DNA of 64,000 nucleotides, taken from NCBI GenBank assembly GCA_963773055.1, contig CAVYZL010000006.1, positions 1,994,825 to 2,058,824 on the forward strand. Reading direction: 5' to 3'. Below, piece after piece: positions 17,930 to 26,731 of this stretch; the first letter of the stretch is position 1; each line of letters opens with the position of its first letter. Both the position numbers and the translations under genes were made by a program. The notes below the pieces were generated by a model. The model saw nothing but the letters and a program-made list of their open reading frames with translations. It was not told the origin of the DNA and ran no database searches. The stretch comes from PALSA-612 sp963773055 (lineage in GTDB: Bacteria > Actinomycetota > Thermoleophilia > Gaiellales > Gaiellaceae).

Positions 17930-19693
17930 ATGGATGTAGCGACCTCGTTTTTCTCGGGTCTGACGGACGCCGAGGTCGCACGCGTCGTCGGGGCCCTCGA
18001 GCGACGGCGCATCGCGAAAGGGACCGTGCTCGTTGCCGAAGGAGACATCCCCGGCGAGATGTATGTCCTTCACAGCGGGTCGGCAGAAGTCCACGTCGAG
18101 GATCGCACGGGCGCGAAGCAGACGGTTGGCTACATCCGCCCTGGCGAGCCAATCGGAGAGATGTCTCTCCTGACGCGGCAGCCCGTATCAGCCACGGTGC
18201 GCACCATGGAGGAGTCGGAGGTGCTCGTGCTTGGCGAGACCGAGCTCGCGGAGCTCGGTCAGCAGCTCCCCCAGCTCGAGCGCAACATGCTGCGGATCAT
18301 TGCGGAACGGCTTGTCCGAGCCAACCGGCTCGCGGTCGGACGCCAGCCGGGTCGCCTGACAGTGCTCGACGGCCGTGGGCCACCGCCGCTGCTCGGTTAC
18401 GCCCTCTCTTCAAGCATCGCGTGGCACACGCGGGCACCAACGCTGCACCTCGCGCTGAGCGACGCGGCACCCGAGGCGCTCGCAGCATTGGCAAGCCGGT
18501 CGGCGGTGGAGCACACGGAGCGGAGGCATCAGGGAGCCGAGCTCATCGTCAGCCGCCCGGAAGGCGAGTTCGCACCCGATCGGATCGAGTCGACGCTGCT
18601 CCGCCTCACCCACACGTACAGCGATGTCGTGGTGGAGTTCGCCGGCATCGAGTCCTCCGGCCTCCCGAACCTTGGGAACACCGTCAGGCTCGGTTCATCG
18701 ACCGCGCCGGTCGGAGGGTTCGCAGTCGACGTCGCACCAGATGCAGCAGTGCCCTTTCTGCGCGGCTCGCTCCTCCGCACGCCACCGCTCTCTGCTGAGG
18801 ACGAGCTCGCGCTCGAGCGCGGCCTGATCCCCGCCACTACGGAGGCGGGAAGGGCGGTTGGGCGGCTGGCCCGCAAGCTCGTCGGGCTCGAGGTCGGCGT
18901 CGCTCTCGGCACCGGGAGCATGCGCGGATACGCTCATCTTGGCACCTTGCGTGGGCTCGAGCGAGCGCACGTACCCGTCGATTACCTGGCCGGAGCGAGC
19001 ATCGGCGCCGTAGTCGCCGGGCTCTACTCGACGTTTCTCGACGTCGACCGCGCCACGGAGTTCCTCGACGAGCTCGGCTCCCGGATGTTCCGGCCCACCG
19101 TTTCCCGCCGGTCCTTGCTTTCGACGCGAGCCATGCGACGGCACGTGAGGAAGGCCATCGGGGATCGCTCGCTCGAGGATCTGCCCATCCCGCTAGCGGT
19201 CGTGGCGACGGACATGGACACCCACGAGGAGGTCGTACTCAGCCGCGGGAGCGCCATGGCTGCGCTGTTCGCGAGCTCAGCAATCCCGGGCGTCTATCCG
19301 GCGGTCCGCATCGGTTCGAGGATGCTCGTCGACGGCGGCATCGTCAATCCCGTGCCGGCCAGCGCCGCGGCTTCGCTCGGTGCCGGTGTCGTCATCGCCG
19401 TCCGGCTCGTCACCGGCGGGGGCATCGGCGAGGAGGTTTCGGAGGAGGTCGCCGGGCCGGTGCCCAACGTCGTCGCCGCGATCGTCCGCTCGATTGAAAC
19501 GGTGCAGACACGGATCAAGGCGGAAACCGGGACCGTGCCGGTCGTCGCGATCACACCGGAGCTGAGCTCGATCCAACCCGGCAAGCTCCGGAGGTTCCGC
19601 GAGGGCCAGAGGTACATCCCGGCGGGGGAGGCCGCCGTGACTCACGCACTCCCCCGCCTCCGCGCCGCGTTGCCCTGGCTCCGCGAGCTCTGA
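17930..19693 (+). CDS. cNMP-binding-domain patatin phospholipase (NTE-like)
   Basis: A 587-residue protein. Residues ~5-125 form a Crp-like cyclic-nucleotide domain (GEMYVLHSGSAEVHV, then IGEMSLLTRQPVSATVRT). The Arg expected in the phosphate cassette is not obvious, so its ligand may differ from cAMP. A middle region of ~170 residues is NTE-like. The C-terminal patatin domain (~residues 320-560) has oxyanion GTGSMRGYAHLG, nucleophile elbow GASIGAV (Ser catalytic) and DGG (Asp catalytic). The order matches neuropathy-target-esterase and YchK/RssA proteins that hydrolyse lysophospholipids at the membrane. It is divergent from the ABC system whose ATPase carries a related sensor domain. Confidence 0.87.
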   Translation: MDVATSFFSGLTDAEVARVVGALERRRIAKGTVLVAEGDIPGEMYVLHSGSAEVHVEDRTGAKQTVGYIRPGEPIGEMSLLTRQPVSATVRTMEESEVLVLGETELAELGQQLPQLERNMLRIIAERLVRANRLAVGRQPGRLTVLDGRGPPPLLGYALSSSIAWHTRAPTLHLALSDAAPEALAALASRSAVEHTERRHQGAELIVSRPEGEFAPDRIESTLLRLTHTYSDVVVEFAGIESSGLPNLGNTVRLGSSTAPVGGFAVDVAPDAAVPFLRGSLLRTPPLSAEDELALERGLIPATTEAGRAVGRLARKLVGLEVGVALGTGSMRGYAHLGTLRGLERAHVPVDYLAGASIGAVVAGLYSTFLDVDRATEFLDELGSRMFRPTVSRRSLLSTRAMRRHVRKAIGDRSLEDLPIPLAVVATDMDTHEEVVLSRGSAMAALFASSAIPGVYPAVRIGSRMLVDGGIVNPVPASAAASLGAGVVIAVRLVTGGGIGEEVSEEVAGPVPNVVAAIVRSIETVQTRIKAETGTVPVVAITPELSSIQPGKLRRFREGQRYIPAGEAAVTHALPRLRAALPWLREL

Positions 19694-19767
19694 CTCGCAC
19701 GCGCCCTCAGATCACATCCGCCGCGAAGTACGACGGTAGTCCGAGGCGCGATAGCATCGAGAGGCCG

Positions 19768-20004
19768 GTGCGCGTGCGCGTCGACATTCCCGAGCTGCTT
19801 CCGGAGCTCTGCGAGTTCCTCGAGGGTCGGGGCTACGAGCTGGGCGACCGAGGAGAGGACGACGTCGAGGTGACGATCGCGGAGGGCCCGCGCGACTTTC
19901 GGGCCGCGGTCACGTTGCTCGCGGACCTCGACGTCTGGCAAGCGAAACGCTCGTGGGCGCAGGCCCGACTCGACCCGGACGGCGAGTACCCGGTCGCCCG
20001 CTGA
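19768..20004 (+). CDS. Small hypothetical protein
   Basis: A 78-residue acidic protein from the GTG at 19768 (MRVRVDIPELLPELCEF; another GTG lies two codons inside). Predicted alternating helix and strand, no signal peptide, no family recognised. It follows the patatin gene by 75 bases and converges on the double-ATPase gene with six bases between. Codon choice is like the neighbours, which supports a real gene. Confidence 0.5.
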   Translation: MRVRVDIPELLPELCEFLEGRGYELGDRGEDDVEVTIAEGPRDFRAAVTLLADLDVWQAKRSWAQARLDPDGEYPVAR

Positions 20005-20010
20005 CTCCGG

Positions 20011-21516
20011 CTAGACCGGCTCGAGGCGGACGACATCGTCAGCGAGGTCGATCAGCGCCTGGTCATGCGTCGCGCAGACGACCGCGATCTCGCGCTCCCG
20101 CGTCGCCCGGGCGAGCAGCTCGCCGACGATCCGTGCGTTCTCCTCGTCGAGGCGCGCCGTCGGCTCGTCCGCGAGGAGGAGAGGCGCGTTCGCCGCGAGC
20201 GCGCGAGCGATCGCGACCCGCTGCCGCTCGCCGGCCGAGAGCGTCGCAGCCCGCCGGCCTCTGAGCTCGGCGAGCCCGACCATGTCCAGTGCGTCGTCCG
20301 CTCCATCCGGGTGGGCGCCGTTCCGACGCAGGCCAAGGCCGAGGAGGACGTTCTCCCGCGCGCTGAGATGAGGCACGAGACCGGGCTCCTGCGTGACGAC
20401 CGCGATCGTCTGCCGCCGGAGATCGGCGAGCGCGCTTCGTGACCGCTCGTCGAGCGATGCACCGGAGATGAGCACGTCACCTGCGCTCGGTCGGACGAGC
20501 CCCGCGAGCAGGTGCAGCAGCGTCGTCTTCCCGGACCCTGACCTGCCGACCACCACCGTCAACCGGCCCCGTCGCAAGGACAGATCGAGCTCCGACAGCA
20601 CCGAGCGCCCGTTGTACGCCTTCGTGACGCCGCGGAGCTCGGCCAGGACCTCTCCCGCCGCCGCCGGCTCGAGCGACGCAGGCTCGTGGGTCTCCGGTCG
20701 GCCGTCGGCGTGCAGCCGCCTCCGCTCGATCCGCCCGTCGCGCTCGACCGTGACGAGCCCCGGGCCGGCGCCGCCCGGCAGCCGGACCCAGCCGCCCGCC
20801 GAGACCACGAGCGCCGGCTCCTCGTCGGGCTCGGCCTCCTCGACGACGCGGCCGTCGCGCACGTGAACGAGCCGGTCCGCGATCGAGGCCGCTGCAGCAT
20901 CGTGGCTGACGACGAGCGCTGCCGCGCCGGCGGCATGTGCGACCTCCGCAAGCGAGTCGTAGACGGTCTGCGCAGTTTTGGCGTCGAGCTCCCCAGCCGG
21001 CTCGTCGACGAGCAGCAGCCGTGGTCGGTGCGCGATCGCGGCGCAGACGGCGACCCGCTGCTGCTCCCCTCCCGAGAGCGTTCGCGGCAGGTCGTCGCCG
21101 CGATTCGCGAGGCCGACGCGCTCCAGGAGGTCCTGTGCGCTCCGGTCCGCCTCGGAGCTGGGGACGCCGCGCAGCTCGAGCTGGAGGGAGACAGCGTCCC
21201 TGATGCGCAGCTCGGGCGACAGCGCGCGCGTGTAGTGCTGGTCGAGGAAGCCGAGCTGCTCCGCCCGGTAGGCGCCGAGCTGCCTTCGCGTGAGCCGGCC
21301 GATGTCGATGCCGAACGCCTGCACGGAGCCCGCCGAGAGCTGCTCGAGTCCGGCGACGAGCCGCAGTAGGGTCGTCTTCCCGGATCCGCTCGGGCCGAGC
21401 ACAACGACGATCTCACCCTCGGCGACGTCGAGCGTCAGGCCCTGGAGCGCAACGGCCGCGCGCGGCCCGTCGCCGTAGATGCGGAACGCGTCCCGGACGG
21501 AGACGGCCGGCGTCAT
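20011..21516 (-). CDS. ABC ATPase with two fused nucleotide-binding domains
   Basis: A 501-residue protein carrying two complete MacB/LolD-type ATPase domains. Domain 1 (~residues 5-230): Walker A GPSGSGKT, signature LSGGEQQR, Walker B LLLVDEPAGELD. Domain 2 (~residues 285-500): Walker A GRSGSGKT, signature LSAGERQR, Walker B LLLADEPTARLD, switch ATHDQ. The ~50-residue linker is rich in Glu and Pro. MacB-type ATPases normally work as homodimers, so a tandem arrangement implies an asymmetric pair serving the giant permease next to it. Its start overlaps the permease stop by four bases. Confidence 0.85.
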   Translation of the reverse strand: MTPAVSVRDAFRIYGDGPRAAVALQGLTLDVAEGEIVVVLGPSGSGKTTLLRLVAGLEQLSAGSVQAFGIDIGRLTRRQLGAYRAEQLGFLDQHYTRALSPELRIRDAVSLQLELRGVPSSEADRSAQDLLERVGLANRGDDLPRTLSGGEQQRVAVCAAIAHRPRLLLVDEPAGELDAKTAQTVYDSLAEVAHAAGAAALVVSHDAAAASIADRLVHVRDGRVVEEAEPDEEPALVVSAGGWVRLPGGAGPGLVTVERDGRIERRRLHADGRPETHEPASLEPAAAGEVLAELRGVTKAYNGRSVLSELDLSLRRGRLTVVVGRSGSGKTTLLHLLAGLVRPSAGDVLISGASLDERSRSALADLRRQTIAVVTQEPGLVPHLSARENVLLGLGLRRNGAHPDGADDALDMVGLAELRGRRAATLSAGERQRVAIARALAANAPLLLADEPTARLDEENARIVGELLARATREREIAVVCATHDQALIDLADDVVRLEPV

Positions 21517-24500
21517 TCGAAGCTCCAGGAGGTCCGTTCGGGCGCTTCGGCGCGGAAGGCGCCGCGGACGGTCGCCTCGACGACGACGACCGAGAGCGCG
21601 ACGAGCAGGCAGAGCGCGGCCGCCACCGAGCGGGCGCCCCAGTCGAGCACGAGCGGCGGGAACGGGTCAGTCGCGCCGCCCGTCACCTGGACGACGGAGG
21701 CAACGAGCCGCGACAGGAGGAAACCGAGGATCGCTCCCCCGACCACGCCGAATGCGAGCAGACAGAGCGCACGCAGCCGGAGATGCGCTCGCAGCGTCGT
21801 CGGGGAGGCGCCCTGCACCTCGAGGTCGAAGAACGTGTCCCGCTCGTCGCGGAGGTCGCTGAGCACCGTCGCCCACAATCCGACGACGGCGAGCAGGATC
21901 GCTGCGAGAGCGGCCGCACCGAGCACGGCGGCAACACCCCGGGCGAGGGGGTCGTCGTGCGCCTGCCGGTAGAGCGTCTCGCGCGAAGTGCGCTCGAGCT
22001 GCGCGAACGGGCGCTGCGCGAGCGCCAGCCGGGTGCGGTCGAGCTGGCTAGCCGGCACCGACAACCAGACCTCACCGGGCGTGCCCGTGCCGGGAGCGTC
22101 CGCGGTCAGCGCCGTCTGCAGCGCGTCCTCGTCGACGACGGCGAACTGCTCGTCCTCACCCATCGTCGGGAAGCGCCTGGCGACCGCGACGACGCGGCCC
22201 TCGACCTGATTCGTCAGGTAGTCGAGCGTGACGAGACCGCCCGGGCCGGCGGCGGCGGCGACGGCAGGGCTTGCGAGAACGGGCAGCGCGTAGCCGTCGG
22301 TCGGCTGGCGTGGGCGCAGGCGCAGCGTCTCCGCCTCCTCGAATGCGTACGCAACCCGGAGCCGCGTCGCGTAGCGGCCGCGGATCGTCGCCGTCTGGCC
22401 CCGCGGGACCCAGTCCCTCCAGTTCGTGATCGCGTCGCCGTCCGCCGTCGTCAGCCGTCCGAGCGATACGACGCCCGACGGCGCGCGCACGAGGCGGCCC
22501 TCGTTGTAGAGGTGGAGAAGCCAGGCGCGCCCGGCCGGCGTCAGCGCGATCTCGAGCCCGAGCACGGCGCCCGCGTCGGGCCGGAGGCGTGCCGTCAGCG
22601 TCGAGCTCCCGGCGCGTGCGATGCCGAGCGGCGCGCGACTGATCCGTCCGCGCTTGTCGCGGAGGACGAGCGCAAGCGAAAGCGGCTCGCCTCGAAGCTG
22701 CGTTCTCATGCTGACCGCCATCGTCCCGGCCGGGATCGCCACGGACCGGAGCGAGACGTCGCGATCAGGCGTGAGGGCGCGCACGATCGCCGCGTGCGAG
22801 CGGTTCGCATAGTCCCCGCGCCAGCGCATCCGGGCGAGCGCGTCCGGCGCGACGCCGAGCACGGTGGGGCTCGCAGCGTCCGTCCCCGCCCGGCCGGCCT
22901 CGGCGGTCGTCCGGAGCGCCGGGAAGGCACGAACGCCGCTCGCAACGCGCTCGTAGCCGCTGACGGACGCCGCATCGAGCGGTTGCACGAGGCTCCCGCC
23001 GCTCGTGACGGTCACCTCGAGCGGGACGGCGAACGCGGCCTCGTCGCGGGCGCCGCGCTCGAGCGTCGCGGCGTAGGCGGCGGCGAAGACGATCAGCGAG
23101 ACGGTGACGACGAGGAACGCTCCTGCCGCGGCCGTACGCGCAGGCGCGCGCGCCAGCGCGAGCAGCGCGAGCCGGATCGAGACCGACGCGCGCCGCGCGG
23201 CCCGCTCGGCCAGCCGCATCAGCGGTCCGAGGAGGCGGGCTGCGATCAGCCCACCCGCGATGCAGACGAGAGCGGGCAGCAGGAGCAGGAACGTCGTATC
23301 GCCCTCGGTACCCGGCGCAGCGTGCAGCGCCCCGCGGCTGAGCCCGACCGCGACGGCGAGAACGGCGCCGAGCGCGACGACGTCGAGCGCGCGGAGCCGC
23401 GACCGGCGCTCGGTCGGCTCCTCGCCGGTCGACACGGCGAGCAGAACCGCGACGGCGACGACGAAGCCGCAGAGGAAGACGAGCAGCGCGTCTCGCGTCC
23501 ACAACGCGTGCTCGACGGTCGTCCCGGCCGGAAGATCCTTGGCCGAGGCGATCGCTGCGAGCGCGATCGCGCCGACGACGATCCCGACCAGCCAGCCGAC
23601 GAGCGCGATCGCTCCGACCTCGGTCAGCGAGGCGACGAAGAGCTGCGAGCGCGTGGCGCCGCGCTGCGCGAGCCGGCGCCGCTCGCCGGCGATACCGCGG
23701 CGTAGGCCGGCGGCGGCGACGAGCGCGAAGCCGAACAGGGCCACGGCGATGCTCGCGCCGATCAGCGCCATCCGCTGCCCGTACGCGGAGCCGCGGTCGG
23801 TCGCCTCGACGAACGCCGCGTCAGGTCCGACGAGCAGGAACGTCGGATCCGCCTGGGTGAGGATCGCCTGTGCGCGCGCCTCGCGCCGCACCAGGTCGCG
23901 GACCTGCCAGGCGTGGAGGCGGGCGGCGTCCAGCGGCACCACCCAGCTCGCGAGCCGGAAGAGAAGCTCGAGCGCGGGCTGCCGCTCGAGGGCGGCCGCA
24001 CTCGGCCCGAGCAGCAGCACGGACGTCCGCACGGACGCCTGCGCCCGCACGCGGCGGAGCTTGCTGAAGGCCGGCCCGAACGCAGCCGGATGGGCGAGCT
24101 CCGCGATCCCCACGCGACGTAGGTGGATCTCCCCCTGGCTCAACTCTGGGTTGCCGCGGTTTCCGATCTGGAGCACCTCGCAAACCTGCGGGTCACACCG
24201 GCTCGGGAACCGACCCGAGACGAGGCGGAGCTCGTCGCGGTGGCCGTCGATCCCGCCGAGCCTGATCAGCTCGTTCTGGAGCCAGAAGTCCCGGAACGCG
24301 ATCACGTGGATCGGCGCGGCCGGCGTCACCTCCCGGAGCGCCCGTCGTGCGCTCACCCCGGGCCGCTCGTCCCGTGCGAGCTTCGGCAGGCCGACGACGT
24401 CGACCCGGAAGCTCTGCTCGTCAGCCGGCAGGTCGCGGACGAGCCGGCGCAGCGAGAGGTCGCGCGCGACGACCGTCGCCCCGAGGACGACGACGAGCAT

Positions 24501-24629
24501 CGCAGCGCCCGCGGCGATGCCGGCGAGCAGCAGCGCGTTACGGCCGGGCCTCGAGCGCAGGCGTGCGATTGCGACGCGCGCGGGCGCGGCGGTGCGCCTC
24601 CACGTGCGGCGGGCGCTCGTCGTCTTCAC
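21513..24629 (-). CDS. Large FtsX-like ABC permease
   Basis: A 1,038-residue permease. A helix near residues 28-52 is followed by an extracytoplasmic domain to about residue 280, a cluster of helices (~285-420, then ~445-530), a second large extracytoplasmic region (~530-890) and three final helices. This is the duplicated FtsX/MacB-like layout seen in actinobacteria, where one permease holds both halves; it matches the fused two-domain ATPase downstream. Probable role: lipoprotein or peptide extrusion, or envelope remodelling. It is divergent from the CGNR gene with 49 bases between. Confidence 0.83.
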   Translation of the reverse strand: MKTTSARRTWRRTAAPARVAIARLRSRPGRNALLLAGIAAGAAMLVVVLGATVVARDLSLRRLVRDLPADEQSFRVDVVGLPKLARDERPGVSARRALREVTPAAPIHVIAFRDFWLQNELIRLGGIDGHRDELRLVSGRFPSRCDPQVCEVLQIGNRGNPELSQGEIHLRRVGIAELAHPAAFGPAFSKLRRVRAQASVRTSVLLLGPSAAALERQPALELLFRLASWVVPLDAARLHAWQVRDLVRREARAQAILTQADPTFLLVGPDAAFVEATDRGSAYGQRMALIGASIAVALFGFALVAAAGLRRGIAGERRRLAQRGATRSQLFVASLTEVGAIALVGWLVGIVVGAIALAAIASAKDLPAGTTVEHALWTRDALLVFLCGFVVAVAVLLAVSTGEEPTERRSRLRALDVVALGAVLAVAVGLSRGALHAAPGTEGDTTFLLLLPALVCIAGGLIAARLLGPLMRLAERAARRASVSIRLALLALARAPARTAAAGAFLVVTVSLIVFAAAYAATLERGARDEAAFAVPLEVTVTSGGSLVQPLDAASVSGYERVASGVRAFPALRTTAEAGRAGTDAASPTVLGVAPDALARMRWRGDYANRSHAAIVRALTPDRDVSLRSVAIPAGTMAVSMRTQLRGEPLSLALVLRDKRGRISRAPLGIARAGSSTLTARLRPDAGAVLGLEIALTPAGRAWLLHLYNEGRLVRAPSGVVSLGRLTTADGDAITNWRDWVPRGQTATIRGRYATRLRVAYAFEEAETLRLRPRQPTDGYALPVLASPAVAAAAGPGGLVTLDYLTNQVEGRVVAVARRFPTMGEDEQFAVVDEDALQTALTADAPGTGTPGEVWLSVPASQLDRTRLALAQRPFAQLERTSRETLYRQAHDDPLARGVAAVLGAAALAAILLAVVGLWATVLSDLRDERDTFFDLEVQGASPTTLRAHLRLRALCLLAFGVVGGAILGFLLSRLVASVVQVTGGATDPFPPLVLDWGARSVAAALCLLVALSVVVVEATVRGAFRAEAPERTSWSFE

Positions 24630-24678
24630 ACCGGCACTCTAATTATGATGGTGTGACACGTCCACTGGAGATCAGGGT

Positions 24679-25257
24679 ATGCGACGACGCGAGCCACGGT
24701 ACGACGTTCCCAAGAAAGCGCCGGACGGGCCGCTCCGGCTTGTCCAGGAGCTCCTCAACACCGGCGACCGAGAGCACGGCCGCGAGTGGCTCGACTCGCC
24801 GGAGGCGCTCCACCGCTGGCTCCTCGAACGCGACCTCGCCGGGCGCTCCGATCGCATCATCCGCGCCGATCTCGCGCGAACGCTCGAGACCAGGGAGGCG
24901 CTCCGGGAGCTCGTACGTACGCGGAGCGGCGTGCCGGCCGCCGAAGCGGCGATCGCGCTGCTCGCCGACGTGGCGGGCGCGGCGCGGCTGACGATCCGCT
25001 TCGACGCCGGCGGCGCGGCCTCGCTCGAGCCCGCCGCGACGGGAGCGGCCGGCGCGCTCGGCCGCATCCTCGCGCACGTGCTCGCAGCGTCGATCGACGG
25101 CAGCTGGGAGCGGCTGAAGGCGTGCCCGAACTGCAGCTGGGCGTTCTACGACTACTCCCCCAACCGCTCCGCGAAGTGGTGCTCGATGCTGCTCTGCGGC
25201 AACCGGGCGAAGGTGCGCGACTACTACCGCCGGCGGAGCGAACAGACCCCGTCGTGA
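24679..25257 (+). CDS. CGNR zinc-finger (ABATE-domain) regulator
   Basis: A 192-residue protein. Residues ~18-135 form the ABATE-like helical domain (LVQELLNTGDREHGREWLDSPEAL). The C-terminus has the CGNR zinc finger with four Cys in CPNCSWAFYDYSP and WCSMLLCGNRAKVRDYYRR. These proteins are presumed stress-linked transcription regulators. Being divergent from the giant permease, it may control it. Confidence 0.85.
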   Translation: MRRREPRYDVPKKAPDGPLRLVQELLNTGDREHGREWLDSPEALHRWLLERDLAGRSDRIIRADLARTLETREALRELVRTRSGVPAAEAAIALLADVAGAARLTIRFDAGGAASLEPAATGAAGALGRILAHVLAASIDGSWERLKACPNCSWAFYDYSPNRSAKWCSMLLCGNRAKVRDYYRRRSEQTPS

Positions 25258-25298
25258 TCCGCAGGTTTACAAACTGTTAACGTGGATATTCTCGTCTC

Positions 25299-25496
25299 AT
25301 GAAGATCCTGCGAACCTGCGCCGACCCGTACTGCTCGACCCTCGCGATGGGGCTCTTTTGCATGAAGCACGACCGCCAAGAGCCGCGCGTCTTTCCGCGG
25401 GGCCGCCCGTTCGTCCGTGAGCAGGCCGACGTCCGCGCGCCGAAGGCGCCAATCCGAAGCCTCCACCCGCGCGTAGGGACCAGCAGCGCTGTTTGA
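25299..25496 (+). CDS. Possible small Cys-containing protein
   Basis: A 65-residue frame (MKILRTCADPYCST...) with three Cys and one His in its first 25 residues, arranged like a small metal site, followed by a basic, Pro-rich tail. No convincing ribosome site is seen. The stop codon touches the 5' arm of the next hairpin, which is mild support for a real gene. No family recognised. Confidence 0.35.
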   Translation: MKILRTCADPYCSTLAMGLFCMKHDRQEPRVFPRGRPFVREQADVRAPKAPIRSLHPRVGTSSAV

Positions 25497-25513
25497 CCCG
25501 CCTGCGGGCGGGT
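25496..25513 (+). terminator. GC-rich hairpin before CHRD gene
   Basis: Arms ACCCGCC and GGCGGGT enclose a TGCG tetraloop, a perfect 7-bp stem. It sits at the stop codon of the 65-residue frame and ends 34 bases before the CHRD gene start. There is no T tract, so it could be a terminator or a leader structure. Confidence 0.45.
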
Positions 25514-25547
25514 AGGCGACTTCTGACCCGACGGAAAAGGAGGCAGG

Positions 25548-26102
25548 ATGAAGATCCGACGGTTCTACGCGCTCGCGGCGCTTGCAGGGGCGGCGCTGCT
25601 GACGATGGGATCGCTGGCCGTGGCAGCAAAGCTCGCCGGGCCGCCGAACCCGCCAAACACGAACTCGTTCCACGCGAGCCTCAACGGGTATCACGAGACA
25701 CCGTCGATCTCGACGCCGGCCTTCGGCGAGTTCGACGCGAAGCTCGTCGACCCGGCCACACTGCACTTTGTGTTCACGTTCAGCGGACTCAAGGGCGGCA
25801 ATACGCTGTTTGCGCATGTCCACTTTGGACAGGTCGGCTTCGCGGGCGGCGTTTCGTTCTTCCTCTGCGGCGGCGGCGGGAAGCCGGCGTGCCCGAACGG
25901 CGAGGGCACTGTCGTCGGTGACGTCACCGCAGCCAACGTGATCGGGCCGGCGAACCAAGGGATCGCTCTCGGCGACTTCGGTGCGATCATCGAGGCGATG
26001 CGCGCCGGCCACGCGTACGCGAACATTCACACGACGAGCTTCCCCAGTGGCGAGATTCGCGGCCAGATCAACAACGCGGACCAGAAAGAGTTCGGAAGCT
26101 GA
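25548..26102 (+). CDS. Secreted CHRD-domain protein
   Basis: A 184-residue protein with a GGAGG ribosome site, a signal peptide (residues ~5-27, cut near AVAA-K) and one CHRD domain. Diagnostic features are FHASLNGYHETPS, HFVFTFSGLKGGNTLFAHVHFGQ, GDVTAANV and HAYANIHTTSFPSGEIRGQI. CHRD domains are extracellular and often metal-associated; the repeated His in AHVHFG and NIHT fits. The function in bacteria is unknown. A strong hairpin follows the stop codon. Confidence 0.85.
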   Translation: MKIRRFYALAALAGAALLTMGSLAVAAKLAGPPNPPNTNSFHASLNGYHETPSISTPAFGEFDAKLVDPATLHFVFTFSGLKGGNTLFAHVHFGQVGFAGGVSFFLCGGGGKPACPNGEGTVVGDVTAANVIGPANQGIALGDFGAIIEAMRAGHAYANIHTTSFPSGEIRGQINNADQKEFGS

Positions 26103-26111
26103 CGCCGACGC

Positions 26112-26145
26112 ATGGAGGCTCCGCCGCACGGTGGAGCCTCCATGT
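26112..26145 (+). terminator. Strong hairpin after CHRD gene
   Basis: CATGGAGGCTCC and GGAGCCTCCATG form a perfect 12-bp stem with a 10-base loop, ten bases after the CHRD stop. No T run follows, as is common in high-GC actinobacteria. It separates the CHRD gene from the B6-type island. Confidence 0.65.
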
Positions 26146-26185
26146 GCCTACCGCGCCTCGAAACGCGCACGCTAGATTCGCGTTC

Positions 26186-26731
26186 GTGCTGATCGAGAAC
26201 AGCTTCGGCGTCGATGCCTCCGTAGAGGCGGCCTGGGCGCTCCTCGAGGACGTCGCGCGCGTCGTGCCGTGCATGCCGGGAGCGACGCTCGAGCGCACGA
26301 TCGACGACTCGACGTGGGAGGTGCTGCAGCGCGTGAAGCTCGGGCCGATCTCGCTCCAGTTCCGGTCCGAGGTGCGGCGGACGGAGCTCGACGCGGAAGC
26401 GAGGCGCGCGACGCTCGCGATCAAGGCTCGCGAGGTGCGCGGGCGCGGCGGCGCCGAGGCGACCATCCGCTCGGCGCTCTCGACGGTCGACGGAGGAACG
26501 AGGGTCGACATCGCGACCGAGCTCACACTCCAGGGCGCTGTTGCGCAGTACGGCCGCCCCGTCGTCGGCAGCGTCGCCGAGGAGCTCACGCGGCAGTTCG
26601 CCGCGTGTCTCGCCGCCCTGCTCGAGAGCGACGCGGCGCCGACGGACGTCCCACCCGTGCAGGCGAAGCCGATCGGCGGGATCCGCCTTTTCTTTCGCGC
26701 GCTCTGGGCGAAGCTCTTCCGGCGGAGTTAA
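26186..26731 (+). CDS. coxG: CoxG-family SRPBCC protein
   Basis: A 181-residue protein from the GTG at 26186 (MLIENSFGVDASVEAAWALLEDV). It has the SRPBCC lipid-binding fold with the CoxG signature CMPGATLE, then a C-terminal Pro-rich linker and an amphipathic basic helix (FFRALWAKLFRR) that probably binds the membrane. CoxG proteins accompany molybdenum hydroxylases of the CO-dehydrogenase/xanthine-dehydrogenase type. Its 3' end overlaps the convergent M20 gene by four bases, so it flanks the island that encodes such a hydroxylase. Confidence 0.82.
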   Translation: MLIENSFGVDASVEAAWALLEDVARVVPCMPGATLERTIDDSTWEVLQRVKLGPISLQFRSEVRRTELDAEARRATLAIKAREVRGRGGAEATIRSALSTVDGGTRVDIATELTLQGAVAQYGRPVVGSVAEELTRQFAACLAALLESDAAPTDVPPVQAKPIGGIRLFFRALWAKLFRRS

